From Armigeres subalbatus (Eukaryota > Arthropoda > Insecta > Diptera > Culicidae), in assembly GCF_024139115.2 (NCBI RefSeq), contig NW_026942475.1, forward strand, positions 1 through 64,000: 64,000 bases of DNA, in the 5' to 3' direction. Made by a program: the position numbers and the translations under genes. Shown in pieces: positions 48,956-61,850 of the stretch; the first letter of the stretch is position 1, and the number at the start of each line of letters is the position of its first letter. The notes below the pieces were generated by a model. The model was not told the DNA's origin. It ran no database searches and was given only the letters and a program-made list of their open reading frames with translations.

Positions 48956-51915
48956 ATGGAGATCATCCAGTTGAATCTCAATCATTGCGACACCGCACAG
49001 CAGCTGTTGTGGCAGTCGACAACAGAAGCAATGTGCGACGTGGCAATTATTGCTGAGCCGTACCGGATCCCTTCTGACAACGGCAACTGGGTGGCGGATG
49101 CTACGGGGATTGCGGCTATCCAAGTGATGGGCAGATTCCCTATCCAAGAGGTGGTAGACAGCTCTAACGAAGGTTTTGTTGTCGCCAAAATCAACGGGAT
49201 CTTCGTGTGTAGCTTTAGACTTTAGAGCAGTATAACAGGATGCTGGATGCACTCACGGAGAAGCTGATCGGCCTTAAACCCGCAATCATCGGAGGCGACT
49301 TCAATGCTTGGGCAGTGGATTGGGGGAGCAGGCTGACCAACGCCAGAGGTTACAGTTTGCTGGAGGCGCTTGCAGAGCTGGAAGTCGGACTGTGTAACGA
49401 AGGTACCGTTAGTACATTTCGCAGAGACAGCAGGGAGTCCATCATTGACGTGACGTTTTGCAGCCCGTCGCTGGTGAGAAACATGAACTGGAGAGTTTGT
49501 GAGGACTACACTCATAGTGATCACCAAGCTATCCGGTATAGTGTTGGAACACGGCTACCGACGACGCGGAGAGGGATAAGGACGACCGGGCGAAGATGGA
49601 AAACGAAGGACTTTGACAAGGAGCTTTTCATCGAAGCACTTCGAGTTGACAGCGGCGCAATAAATCTGGAAGCAGATGAACTGACGGAAACGTTAGCGAG
49701 GGCTTGCGATGCGTCGATGCCAAGAAAACTTGAGCCATTAGACAGCCGACGCCCAAATTACTGGTGGAACGAATCTCTTGCCAATCTTCGTGCTGCCTGT
49801 CTCAGGGCCAGGAGACGTTTTCAGAGGGCAAGGTCTGAAACGGTAAGAGAAGAACGTAAGATAGTTTTCCGGGAAGCTAGAGCGGCTTTCAAACGAGAGA
49901 TCAAAGTCAGCAAGTCCAACTGCTTCAAGCAGTTGTGCCAAGAAGCTGACGCTGATCCTTGGGGCAATGCTTATCGGGTGGCAATAACGAAAATCAAGGG
50001 TCCAGCGACGCCAGCGGAGATGTGTCCGGACAAGCTGAAGATCATCGTGGACGGTCTTTTCCCGCAACATGATTCTACGATGTGGCCGCCTGCACCGTAC
50101 GAAGATGAAGACCGTGTCACCATTGCAGGTATGCAAGTCTCCAACGACGAGCTGTCATCAGTGGCGAAAGGTCTGAAGAAGAAGAAAGCTCCGGGTCCGG
50201 ATGGAATTCCAAACGTGGCTTTAAAAACTGCGATACTGGCGTTTCCAGATTTGTTCAGAATGGTGCTGCAGAAATGCGTAGCAGATGGTTACTTTCCGAA
50301 TAAGTGGAAGATTCAGAAACTGGTGTTACTGCCGAAACCAGGAAAACCGTTGGGGAGTCCAGCTTCGTATAGGCCCATATGCCTGCTGGATACACTGGGG
50401 AAGCTTCTGGAAAGGATTATCCTTAACAGGCTGACGCAGTTCACGGAGGGTGAGATCGGCTTGTCGGAGAAGCAGTTTGCATTCCGAAAAGGCAGATCGA
50501 CGGTGGATGCAATTAAGGCGGTCGTTGATGTTGCAGAGAAAGCATCCAAGAAAAAGAGGTGCGGCAATCGGTTCTGCGCCGTAGTAACAATTGACGTCAA
50601 AAATGCGTTCAACAGTGCCAGCTGGGAGGCCATCGCCGTAGCGCTGCATGGAATGCGGGTTCCTGGCTATTTGTGTAGAATCCTTAAGAGCTACTTCGAA
50701 AACCGGATTCTGGTCTACGATACGAACTCGGGGCAGAAGTCGATTAGGGTTACGGCGGGTGTTCCGCAAGGCTCCATACTTGGCCCAATGCTGTGGAACG
50801 TTATGTACAACGGAGTGCTAAAGCTGAAGTTGCCCAAAGGCGTGCAGATCTTCGGATTCGCGGATGATGTCGTTCTAACGATAACCGGAGAGTCGCTGGA
50901 AGAGGTAGATATGCTGGTGGCGGAGACGACCGACGCAGTTGAAAACTGGATGAATGGGGTCAAGCTACAGCTTGCTCACCACAAAACGGAAGTGATGCTG
51001 GTCAGCAACTGCCGAATCATACAGCGAATGCAGATTATCGTCGGAGAGCACGACATACCGTCCGTGCGGGCTTTGAGACATCTAGGAGTGATGATCGACG
51101 ACCGTTTGAATTTCAACACCCATGTCGACTATTCCTGCGAGAAGGCGGCAAAGATGGTCAGTGCGCTTGCTAGGATCATGCCGAACGTTGGCGGACCGAG
51201 AGGCAGCTGTAGGCGTCTTCTGGCGACCGTATCATCCTCAATACTTAGGTACGGCGTTCCAGCCTGGGGAGCTGCGCTCAAGACGAAACGTAATCGCAGG
51301 AAGTTGAATAGCGTGTTTCGTCTAATGGCCATTCGAGTGGCGAGTGCGTACCGAACAATTTCGTCAGAGGCAGTTTGCGTTATCGCAGGGATGATTCCAA
51401 TCTGCATAACCTTAGCAGAGGATATCGAGTGCTACCAACGGAGAGGTACCAGAAATGTGAGGGAGACGATGAGACTGGACTCAATGGTGAAGTGGCAGCA
51501 GGAGTGGGACAATGCAGACAATGGAAGGTGGACCCACCGGCTCATCCCCAATGTGTCGACGTGGGTGAACAGGGAGCATGGAGAGGTGAACTTTCACCTC
51601 ACTCAGTTCCTATCCGGACACGGTTGTTTCCGCCAATATCTGCACCGATGTGGCCATGCGTCATCGCCATTCTGCCCGGCGTGTATCAACGTAGAGGAGA
51701 CTCCAGAGCACGTGTTATTCGATTGTCCGAGGTTTGCGGAAGCACGTAGAGGAATGCCTGCCCTAAGCGTGGACAACATCGCAGAGCGAATGTGTCACGA
51801 TGAAGATACGTGGAATGTGGTAAGCAGAGTCGTGAGGCAAATATTGTCAGAGCTGCAGCGTAGATGGAGAAGGGATCAGCAAACAAGCGTTGACTCGGAG
51901 GAAAATCCAGCATAG
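48956..51915 (+). CDS. Copy B2 ORF2: AP-endonuclease, reverse transcriptase, CCHC tail
   Basis: Starts MEIIQLNLNHCDTAQQ. Endonuclease landmarks are LNLNHC, IIAEPYR, GGDFNAWAVDWGS, SIIDVTF and SDHQAI. A deletion plus frameshift at about 49,213-49,225 (after FVCS) interrupts the endonuclease. From 49,240 the frame is open for 891 codons. In that numbering the RT has APGPDG (317-322), the motif A Asp in IDVKNAF (451-457), GVPQGSILGP (507-516) and the FADD catalytic pair (540-543). The end is CX2CX8HX4C at 812-829. Length and domain order fit R1-clade ORF2, which nicks the target and primes reverse transcription there. AC-repeat targeting is known for the R1-clade Waldo and Mino families; which one this is needs phylogeny. 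Confidence 0.9.
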
Positions 51916-52111
51916 TGAGCAGTGTTGGCCTCGGGTCGTCGGGGCGCCGGTGAACCGGAAGTTTTCTGCCAACCGGAATCGTCGGACCGACTTCGGCACT
52001 CGATCAGTCAACCTGCTGAAGAAAGAAGACAGAAGAAGGAAGTGCTTCGGGTATGTAGGGCATCGCCAGTGCGGACGTTATCCACCACCGGAACTGTCGG
52101 ACCACCTCTGC

Positions 52112-52298
<187 letters not shown>

Positions 52299-52486
52299 TT
52301 GACGACCCCTCCCCATGGCCACTGCGAGTTAGACCGGGACCATCGTCCCTAACCCCTAATCCCAAGGCGTCAAGCGACCCGTGTCGAGGGGATGCATGGC
52401 CAGGGGGATGAAATAATAAGCTAGGCCTTTAACGGAGCCTGTGGGGTACCTGGGCACCCTCCACAGTAATTGTCGCTTACCGCGTC

Positions 52487-53491
52487 ATGCTGGGCTCTGG
52501 CGTGGTGGACCTCTTTTCCCGAGCAACTCGTGGGACCAAAATGGAAAACCAAGTCAATTCTTCAATTAGTGGTAGTAGTGTAGGCGACAACCCCTTCGCA
52601 AGAGGTGGGTTGTTCAGGTCTCCGCCTAGGAGGCCAGAGGCAATAGTCGGCAGCTCTGTGCGCAGCGCCAGCGTGGGTCACTCAACCTTCCTCTCGACTA
52701 AAAAAACGCCGGTAGGGGTTATTGACGGCCCATGGCTTATGGAGGCGATAAACCGCAAACGCGATGGGCTTTCGGCCTTCGAGGTGGCGACGGAACATCT
52801 GTACGCCATCATCGACTTTGCGTCATCGAAGCATAATATCAGCAAGGACCTCAAGAGTAGCTTTCAGAAACTTCGAAAGTCGATGCTGGACGCCAAGCTG
52901 GAGAGGGCGGCCGGGACGGCCAAGTGTAAACCCGTGAAATCGGTGGAGTCGAGGTCTACCCAGACTGAGGCCCAAGGATTCGCGGACTCGGGCAAGGTCG
53001 AATCGACCGAGGGCGTGCCACCGAAGACGGTGGTACCAAAGTCTACCCAGACTGAGGCTCAAGTATTTGCGGGCACGTCGGGGGTTACTGCTCCAACGGA
53101 GCAGACACAAAAATGGGGGAGACAGTCTCCAGGAGATGAGCTCCCTGGGGGCCGCTCCAAAACGCGGAGGGTTACTACCCCGAACAAGGGTAGTGGGGCT
53201 GGGAAGCTGAACCCCGGCCAGTTACCTCCAAAACCGGGGGAGGAAGGACCTGCAAAGGTCCGTCCACTCAGAAAAGACGGTGGTAAGGGGTTACGGCAGG
53301 CTGAAAGTTCTCAGCCACACCAGACCAGGGAAATAGAGAGGGATGACGCTTCCTGGACCCTGGTCAAGAACAAGAGGAAACCGAAGACGTCAAGGGCCGA
53401 AGAGAAGGCCCAGGCGAATGAGGGTAGCAAGAAGTCTATGGTAGGCGGTAGCAAGAAGTCGATGGGCTTGGCGGCAATGGAAACGGTTTAG
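52487..53491 (+). pseudogene. Copy A7 ORF1 N-terminal part, 334 codons
   Basis: Longest family A Gag frame here. Possible starts are MLGSGVVDLFSRATRG and MENQVNSSISG at 52,541. Features: Ser/Gly-rich start, EVATEHLYAIIDFASSKHN (helical), twice STQTEAQ (internal repeat), a Pro/Lys/Arg-rich linker (TTPNKGSGAGKLNPG), and SWTLVKNKRKPKTSRAE. After GSKKSM it repeats GGSKKSMGL and ends in 3' UTR sequence, so the RNA-binding knuckles are missing. Confidence 0.85.
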
Positions 53492-53608
53492 CGGGTCGGG
53501 GATGCAGTCCTGCCTCCCTCGTTTGCTGTCGGAGGTGGCCCCTAACCCCGCACTTCCTGGACAACCCAGGATGTCTGTTGAGCAGATTCCCCCTCCATTG
53601 CTTAGGAA

Positions 53609-54027
53609 CAGTACTGGAAAAGGTCGTGATCGTCACAAGACAAAGAGCAAAGCGCCTTTTTCTATTTCAGGCGACCAAATGAAAGAATCGTGGGTTCTTT
53701 GATCAATATCGCATAAAAGGCAGTCATGAAAGGATGTTGCACTTTATTTTACAACTATAATTTCTAAATTATTTTAAAAGATATATGTGAAGAACAGTGA
53801 CTAGTCGATAAATTAATCATATTCCTTTAATTCACTGAGTTGAAAATGTCAATAAACACAACAATAAAGCAAATATTGCACACTTTCATGCCCTGTCACG
53901 GGACAAATATTTTTTTGAGATTTTTGTAGCATGCCATTCATCCTTCGTGTTTCTATAGATATTGAAAGGAGCAGATATGTAAACATCGCGTGACATCTCT
54001 CATTGAAAATGAGAAATTCCAGTACTG
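53609..54027. mobile_element. hAT-like MITE, 419 bp, TSD CTTAGGAA
   Basis: The 11-bp termini CAGTACTGGAA and TTCCAGTACTG are perfect inverted repeats. The 8-bp duplication CTTAGGAA is exact (53,601-53,608 and 54,028-54,035) and restores the family A 3' end when removed. Non-coding. Confidence 0.94.
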
Positions 54028-54045
54028 CTTAGGAAGAAAAAAAAA

Positions 54046-54175
54046 CACACACAGACAGACATCACCTCAGTTCGTCGAACTGAGTCGATATATAACACTC
54101 CGGGCCTTCTATAAAGTTTGTTTTTGGAACGATCATATAGCCTTTACGTATACTTAGTATACGAGAAAGGCAAAA
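54046..54175 (-). repeat. GCCTTTCTCG repeat family, copy 4 (one half)
   Basis: From the CA/CAGA tract through GTTCGTCGAACTGAGTCGAT to TACGAGAAAGGCAAA. Copy A7 is inserted at its CA tract; the other half is not beside the left end of the R1 block. Confidence 0.75.
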
Positions 54176-55125
54176 AAACCTTTTTCTCGTGCGTTGTTTC
54201 CCGACTGTACATATGTTAAAATGTTGATGACCGTTCACTTAGTAGTTGCTGCTCCATGATTGACCCAGGCATCCAAGGAACAAAACATGAGGGTTGATTC
54301 CCAAGTAAGTATAGTTGCCCTGTCTGTACATCAAAGGATTCAACAACTAGAATGGATTGCTGACAAACGTAGCTGTCAAGTCTGATAATTTCAATAAATG
54401 CGTCACTGGTCAGCAGAATTAATATGTCAACGTTAGTGTACCATATGATTAAGAATTGAAAAACTAAAAACTTAACCGAAGCAAAACCGCAGTTTTCAGA
54501 ATAATGCAAATGACGATTTGTTAATTTCTTTTAAGTAACAAATGTTTATTGATCATTTTTTTAATGGATTTTTGAAAAGTATGTTTGATAGGGTATTTGG
54601 TAAATATTGTACTTTGACTTTCACTGTCGGTTCCAGTATTTCAAGGTACGGAAGAAAAAAATAAACGCTGAAAAAGTCAATAATTTCATTGCAATCCACT
54701 AATATATTTTTTCTATTCATTGAGTCATCGGTAGAAGAAATCATGATTTTTACAGTAAGTTTCCATATTTCGGTAAAATCATAATACCTATAGCTGTAAA
54801 AATTATTCCCAAACAACTAAACCTTTGCTTAATATGTACGCAAGCTCTGGGATTGTAAGTTTCCAGAAACAGGTTCCACTATCGCTTTTGCAATCATGGG
54901 AACTGTTCGTAGTTATGCTGTCCTCTACTAATCTGATGTTATATGTATTGTCTGATTTACAGCATTTTAGATCCGAATAATCCAATTAAAGCCTAATTTT
55001 TGTCATTACAAAAACGTGCTTAAAGTTTTTTTTTTGCACCCAGTGGCATTAATTATTATCACCGGATGATTAGCTCTGCCTACAATCAAGTAATACATTT
55101 GGAATCGAAATTGGGCATGACCTGC
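54176..55125. other. Noncoding
   Basis: No supported gene or recognised repeat. Confidence 0.45.
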
Positions 55126-55613
55126 ATGCCCTCTGCCTATTAACAATTGATCTAATATTTGTTCAAACGATCTGGGTGCAAATTTTTTATACGCTCGTGT
55201 TAATTATTTATTTATGTTCGAAATTCATCATTTCATAGCCGGAACTCCTTAGCCGCGAGGTAAGATGCGCGACTACAAAGCAAGACCATGCTGAGGGTGG
55301 CTGGGTTCGATTTCCGGTGCCGATTTCTCGACTTTCCTGGGCATAAAAGTATCATCGTGTTAGCCTCATGATATACGAATGCAGAAATGGTAATTAACTG
55401 TGGAAATGCTTAATGTGAGGCGGCAATATCCCAGTGGGGAATGTAATGCCAATAAAGAAGAAGAAGAAGAAGAAGAAGAAGAAAAAGAAGACATGCCCTG
55501 TGCCTATTAACAATTGATCTAATATTTTTTCATATGATTTGAGTGCAAATTTTTAATCCGCTCATATTTTTTATTCATTTATGTTCGAAATTCATCATTT
55601 CATAGCTGGAACT
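55126..55613. repeat. 121-bp direct repeats exactly flanking a Feilai SINE
   Basis: 55,126-55,246 and 55,492-55,613 both run from CATGCCCT to GGAACT with about 15 differences. The SINE occupies precisely the space between them. Confidence 0.85.
55247..55491 (+). mobile_element. Feilai-type SINE with AAG-triplet tail
   Basis: Head CCTTAGCCGCGAGGTAAGAT, B box GGGTTCGATTTCC, body GCATAAAAGTATCATCGTG, end TGCCAATAAAG followed by AAG repeats (about 55,453-55,490). Confidence 0.88.
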
Positions 55614-57464
55614 TTTCTCGATCATGACATTGAAAAATCACTTTTGTATATTTGTAACGACAATGCTGACATGATATCAAGGCGAGATTTTTTTTCTTTT
55701 CTTCGGGCAAATCTAGTTCCCTGGCCAATTTAATGCCTGAAGAACATTTCTATAGTAAAATAAGTTTCACTTTATTTTTAACTGAAAATATCCAGTCCAT
55801 TTTCAAAATTCACATGCTATACGATTCCAAACCATTTCAGACTTGAGTACACGTTTTCTTGATAATTCGATGAACTTATTCACTAACAGCGTGTATTTCC
55901 AGTTCCAGTATCCTGTCCAAATTGAGAATATAAAGTCTCAACAAAGTTTGAACTCCATAATCCACTAATGTCAACGGAGCACTATTGTTAAGTATCCTCA
56001 ACTATTTTTCACCCTGAACCAAATCAAGTTGTCACCCAAAATCAACTCGTTCTAAACTCACTATACTTAATCTACGACGAACTGAGTCTTCCACACACAC
56101 ACACGTTTCTTCCTTGAAGGCAAAAAACACGACTTTCTTCGCCCGATCACTCTGCGCGACTGACTGAACTCTTTCCACTTCTTCAACTCTTAATGAAAAC
56201 TTTGTATGATGAACGTGATTTTTGTTGTTCGGCTACTTTCTTTCCCCCGCTCTGCAGTTTCCACTGTTGGATCAGCAACACGCTCCCGTTGATCTCATAC
56301 TGCGTGGCTGTCTCACTCGCTCCTTTCACATATTGTTTCTATAGTTGGTGGTATTTGGAGTACCAAAACGATGTTACTCGCGCAACGTCTACAGTAAAAA
56401 GTGTTTTACAAATATCGACTATATCATTCTTTTCTTCGTAATATCCTTCAGCAAATTGAAGTTACTAGCACATATTGAACGTTCATCAGATTGATTCCAC
56501 ATATCTCGTTCCAAACTAGGCACGTATGGAAGTGTGCTTTTCCCGTCAGTAAAGGTGTTTTCTTTTTTGATTTTTGTCTTTTGTCCATAGTTTCATATTT
56601 TACTCTCGTCTCATACTCTACACACAAACGAGATAGCGAAAGACACCCATTTATATGTATTCAAGTGCGTTTCACAATCAAAGCATATTTACTACAACAT
56701 GCTTGTTTGCTTATTCATGGAGAAAGCAGTTAAGCGATGACTGTTGAGTCTAAACCTCAATCCTTTTCCTATGATTCAATACAATTTGCAATAAGTGAAT
56801 ATATAAATACACTCATTCATACATGATTATTTGGCTTTTCGTATTCCATGGTCAACCAGTTATGGTTACTACACTTCCTTACGTCATTATTAATCAAGCA
56901 TGAGACCTCTATTATGTATTAATAACGAACTAAGAGCACGATTTCTAAAATATGTCTTCTCATTCTAATGTTTGTTACGTTTGAATTGCTATTATTATTA
57001 TTACTACACGGACAGAAAATAATATACATTGAACCAAAAAATGGTTGTTGTTTTCAAATGGTCATATTTTATAGAAAATACGACAAAATTTATTGTTTCA
57101 AACAGATTTGTCGTGATAATAACAATAACGATTTATTATTTTTTCAACAATATTGATTTGGAATGAGGTTTTCAAAAAAGCTCGTACGGTTTGTGTATAT
57201 ACATTAGAAAATAACCCCAGTATGTTTTTGTGGGCAAAATATAGTATTATGTATCTTTTCGTTAAAATAAGAATAGCCGTTTGATAAATGCTTACGCTTC
57301 TCTTAACAAATGCCGTTTCAAAAATGCAATACAGATATGCAGTGATGTAGTTTGGACGCCAAATGATTGCACGATAATGGCGGCAGAAGCAGATCAATCC
57401 GATTTAACGTATTCCGATTTAACATTCTTGTTTCAAAATGAAGGGATCTGCTCTTTTTCTTTGT
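55614..57464. other. Noncoding
   Basis: Several 60-100-codon frames but none with recognisable motifs. No repeat recognised. Confidence 0.45.
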
Positions 57465-57600
57465 TGTAATATCCCTCTCTGGGACATTGCTGCCTCGCAG
57501 CTCTGTATTTATTAAACGCTTCCACAGTTGGTCACTGCAAAGTTTCTAATCTAAATTTATCATTTTTGCATTAATATATCGTGAGGCAAATGTCGGCAAA
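57465..57600 (-). repeat. Degenerate Feilai-type SINE fragment
   Basis: Minus-strand body and 3' part only (matches to GGGACATTGC and CTCGCAGCT, ATATATCGTGAGGC on plus). Head missing. Confidence 0.6.
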
Positions 57601-57906
57601 TAATATGCGTTGGGAAAATTGTTTTATTTAACACTTTTTGCTTAATACCAATTTTCTGCAGCGAAAAGATCTGGGTATCCGTTACCAAGATATTTTCGTT
57701 TACACGGTTATCCAGATTTGAGTAAATGTATCCTTACTAGGGTGGCTCAAAAAACACTTTTTCAACACATTAAAAGTTAATTGCCTATATGCCGGGTATT
57801 AAGCCACCCGGTGTGGAAATTAATTACTATGTCGTCTGGAACTTGATTATGCATATGTACAACATGTGATAGATTTAGTTCGGAAAAGGTATTGGAGGGT
57901 AACCGC

Positions 57907-57977
57907 CCCTTCGGTGGGGTTTGATCCCACGACCCCAGTTCGCATGACAGGTGCTTTCCCTACTAAGCTACGAAGAA
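57907..57977 (-). repeat. tRNA-like cloverleaf, left arm
   Basis: 71 nt. Acceptor TTCTTCG/CGAAGGG (with G-T pairs), D stem GCTT/AAGC, T arm GTGGG-ATCAAAC-CCCAC. The anticodon loop CATGCGA has A instead of the conserved T33, and its stem has a mismatch. Likely a pol III-derived repeat rather than a working tRNA. Confidence 0.6.
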
Positions 57978-58201
57978 CCTCCGTCGTCCTCCGCAGCTTA
58001 GCGGGTACTGATGAAACCAAATTCCCAGCACCAGGTGTAGGAGCCGGACAATACTAAATACTCATCCTACTTGGTTGACATGTGTACAAAAATACATTTG
58101 AGAGAGTTAGTTCTGAAAATGTATTGCGAGAGATCGGCTGGTACCTGGTGCTGGGAATTTGGTTTCATCAGTACCCGCTAAGCTGCGGAGGACGACGGAG
58201 G

Positions 58202-58272
58202 TCCTTCGTAGCTTAGTGGGGAAAGCACCTATCATGCGAACTGGGGTCGTGGGATCAAACCCCACCGAAGGG
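58202..58272 (+). repeat. tRNA-like cloverleaf, right arm
   Basis: Mirror of 57,907-57,977, with acceptor TCCTTCG/CGAAGGG and the same T arm. The same defect at position 33. Confidence 0.6.
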
Positions 58273-59017
58273 GCGGTTACCCTCCAATACCTTTTCCGAA
58301 CTAAATCTATCACATGTTGTACATATGCATAATCAAGTTTCAGACATAGTAATCACTTTTCAAGTTTTTTGATGGGCCGCCCTCTTATTCGGTTCTATTT
58401 GATGCCCTGATGCTCTGGACAAAGTTTCAGCCAAATCGGTCAACGTTTGGGCGGTGCTAAACTCATTGGAAGTTTATATGGAAAAATGTATCCAGAAACA
58501 TCCAAAAACAGTGATTTGCAGTTGGACGGCACAATTTACGATCATGATACTCTTTCAGTTCTTGTAGAATTAAATACAGAATGGTATGCTGAAAACCGCG
58601 AGAAGATTAGAGTTTATTAGACAAAGATATTAGGAGTGTTGTAGGGGTGAATTTATTTCTTTTCAAAGGTAAAAGAAACGAAATTTACCCAAACCCCAAT
58701 TCAGAGAAATGCTAATAATTAAGCCTTCGCGGTTTTCTGCATAACATTCTGTATTAAATTCTTAAAGATCTGAATGAGTATCATAGTTCTGCATCGTAAG
58801 TTGTGCCGTCCAACTGTAATTCACTGTTTTTGGATGTTTCTGCATACATTTTTCCATATAAACTTCCAACGAGTTTAGCACCGCCCAAACGTTGACCGAT
58901 TTGGCTGAAATTTTGTCCAGAGCATCAGGGCGTCAAATAGGGCCTAATAAGATGGCGGCCCATTAAAAAAATGAAAAAAGTTTTTCCCATACTAATTTGA
59001 GCCACCCTAATCCTTAC

Positions 59018-60564
59018 CCAGATTGTAATAATCACGGTTTTGCTGAGTCATTTTGACATAATTTTGTGTAGGTCTTGATTATGCTTTTTGAATTCATATA
59101 CATATGATGACTTGATCATAAGGGTCTAACCAACCGGGTTCACGCACGGTTTAATATTACATAATGTATGAACACGGCCAACGATGGAATATAGCCAAGT
59201 AGCCATTTACATTATCTTTAGCCTTTTGAGCGATACAGAGCTATTACAAAACCAGTATAGAGCTTGTTGGTGTGTATGATGTTATAGAGGTGCGTGCGGC
59301 GAATGCAAATGCTTGCCGTCACCTGGTATTTGTTTCACAAAAATAATTAGGCATTTTGAAATGTACGGATTGATTTTAGTGTCAACGACGATGAGAAAAT
59401 TTGTTTTTAAAAACGCTCGAGAATAAGTTGGCGACTTCATGTAGGATATTTGCCATTTATTCATCAAGGTAAGTATGTTTTTATATTTTTACCAATAATT
59501 AGAAATTGTGTTTTAATCTGGTTTTGACTTTTGATTATTACAGGACATGAAACCCACTTCGAGGAAAGATTCAACTAGCAATTTCACCAATTGAACAAAA
59601 CGCACATACGACGGAGTTCTGAAGAAGCGCTGGAGGTCAAACATTGTATGTTCAGCATTGGATGATAGGTACGTTTCCCAACAGGTGAGCAAATAATTTA
59701 ATTTTTCCTGATTTTCTATACTAAAAGGATTCGGTTTCAGAACGGCGTTTGGTTCCTCTATATAACAAGAACGCAGGCGGAGATTGTAAAATAAAAAGCT
59801 GTATCATTTTTATTATTCTTGTGAAAAAACGGAAAAAAATATTAACAACAAAACCAAAAAAACAATTGAAATATTTATTTGAATTCAATGTAATATTGCC
59901 GAAAGAAAAGCCATTTTAATCCAAAATTAATGGCATTTGAATTAAACATAGATCTCTTGTTGAATCAACAATAGTATTGTAGTCGATGAAAGCTTTTCAG
60001 AAAGCTCCTTCAAATTCCAGCTCCAGCTCTCGTAAAAACAATAATATTGGATTGTTGAAACAACAATATTTCTTATTACCGCCAAAACAATGCGAAATCC
60101 TTTTTAAATTTATGTGAAATATTGTTGTTTTTAAAATAATTTTTTCTGCGTGTACTGTTGCTAGATCGGTGACACCAAAAAATGTTTAAAACTACAATGA
60201 AATATTATTACTACGATTCCCAAGTGGGTTCATGTTACTCCGTTCAGTAAAGCGTAAAACATTTTGCCGGTTTTGCAGCAAAATTATAGATTTTCTTAAA
60301 ATGTTGTATTCTGATCTGTATTGAAATCCATTTTACAGAACGAAGTTCTTTTTACACGGGTCGGTTTTAGTCGATTAAGACCATTAGTGTAAATGAAACT
60401 TTGAGTTAACCCCATGAAAAAAATCACAAAAAATTAAAAAAAAACAGGTGGTATTTAAAAAGCTGTGAAAAATCATTTCCCAGTAAAGAATACCAACCGT
60501 GTAAAAAAATATTGGGTGTGCGTATTGCGACCTCAAACATGAGGCCGGTTCTGGTGTCTCTTGA
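59018..60564. other. Noncoding
   Basis: No supported gene or recognised repeat. Confidence 0.45.
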
Positions 60565-60572
60565 TTGTATAC

Positions 60573-61850
60573 TAGACCTCTTCATGTTTTCAAAAAGTAT
60601 CAAAAATTCAACCGGTCAGCCCAGAATCACAATTCTTATGCTAAAAAAAGTCTACTATCAAATTTTCAGCTAATTCGGATAAAATTTCGAGGTAGCTCAA
60701 GTTACTGTTTTTGGGCTATTTTCAATTTTGGAAAAAATCTAACAAGAGATATAAATGTCGAAAACTATCGCAACAACCTCTATACGGAAGCTTTTGGTGT
60801 GCTCTACAAGTTTTGTGACCCTTGCGATTCGTTCCGTTCACGTTTTGTCCATGTTAAAGTGATTTTTAAGCTTTAAAGTGCATAAAAATACTGTTTTCCC
60901 CAAACGTCGTTGTCTACAAAATTCTTGAATTTATGACAAATGATTGCTAATTTATTATTCCTCTTTTTTCCCTGGAAATTTGAGTAATATAATTGCCAAT
61001 GTGCGATTTACCGTTGAATTCTTAAAAATCAGAAGCTGAACATTTGTCGTAAATTTGCACGTTAGGTTTTCTTCAAACAAGTTGTTCGAACAAAACATAA
61101 AACAAATCATATGATATTTGATGCTTACAACAAACGACTTCCAAATTTTGTTAATATCACCATATGTTTGCATGCTTTTAACATCGAGTGCATCGTAGTA
61201 ACAAGTGAAATCGAAGCTTCTTTGTTTGAACAACTTGTTTGAAGAAATCTCAGCGTGCAAATTTATGGCAAATGTTCAGCTTCTGATTTTTTAAGAATTT
61301 AACGGTAAATCACACATAAGCAATTATATAACTCAAATTTCCAGGGAAAAAAGAGGAATAATAATATAATAAATTAGCAATCATTTGTCATAAATTCAAG
61401 AATTTTGGAGACAACGACGTTTGGGGAAAACAGTATTTTTCCAGGGAAAAAAGAGGAATAATAATATAATAAATTAGCAATCATTTGTCATAGATTCAAG
61501 AATTTTGTAGAACAACGATGTTTGGGGAAAACAGTATTTTTATGCAGCTTGAAAATCACTTTAACATGGACAAAACGTGAACGGAACGAATCGCAATGTT
61601 CACAAGACTTGTAGAGCACACCAAAAGCGTCCGTATAGAGGTTGTTGCGATAGTTTTCGATGTTTATATCTCTTGTTAGATTTTTTCCAAAATTGAAAAT
61701 AGCCCAAAAACACTAAATCGACTTGAGCCACCTCGAAATTTTATCCGAATTTGCTGAAAATTTGACAGGAGACTTTTTTTAGCATAAGAATTGTGATTCT
61801 GGGCTGACCGGTTGAATTTTTGATACTTTTTGAAAACATGAAGAGGTCTA
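60573..61850. mobile_element. hAT-like foldback element, 1,278 bp, TSD TTGTATAC
   Basis: Starts TAGACCTCTTCATG and ends CATGAAGAGGTCTA; 8-bp duplication TTGTATAC (60,565-60,572 and 61,851-61,858). The arms of over 500 bp are nearly complementary along their length. The right arm carries a 100-bp tandem duplication (61,341-61,440 and 61,441-61,540) that the left arm lacks. Non-coding. Confidence 0.93.

Larger units (their letters stand above)
57822..58353. repeat. Palindrome of two tRNA-like units, nested insertion
   Basis: Arms 57,822-58,036 and 58,143-58,353 are near-perfect reverse complements with a 106-bp spacer. Each arm holds one tRNA-like unit. Confidence 0.88.
57738..59009. mobile_element. 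hAT-like foldback element, 1,272 bp, with nested palindrome
   Basis: Termini TAGGGTGGCTCAAA and TTTGAGCCACCCTA lie inside the exact 8-bp duplication ATCCTTAC (57,730-57,737 and 59,010-59,017). Long arms (about 58,367-58,625 and 58,720-58,967) pair around 58,670. The left arm is interrupted by the tRNA-like palindrome 57,822-58,353. No transposase. Confidence 0.88.

Noticed and set aside
57907..58272. True tRNA genes
   Set aside because: Position 33 is not T and the anticodon stem is imperfect. The units lie in a palindrome inside a transposon.
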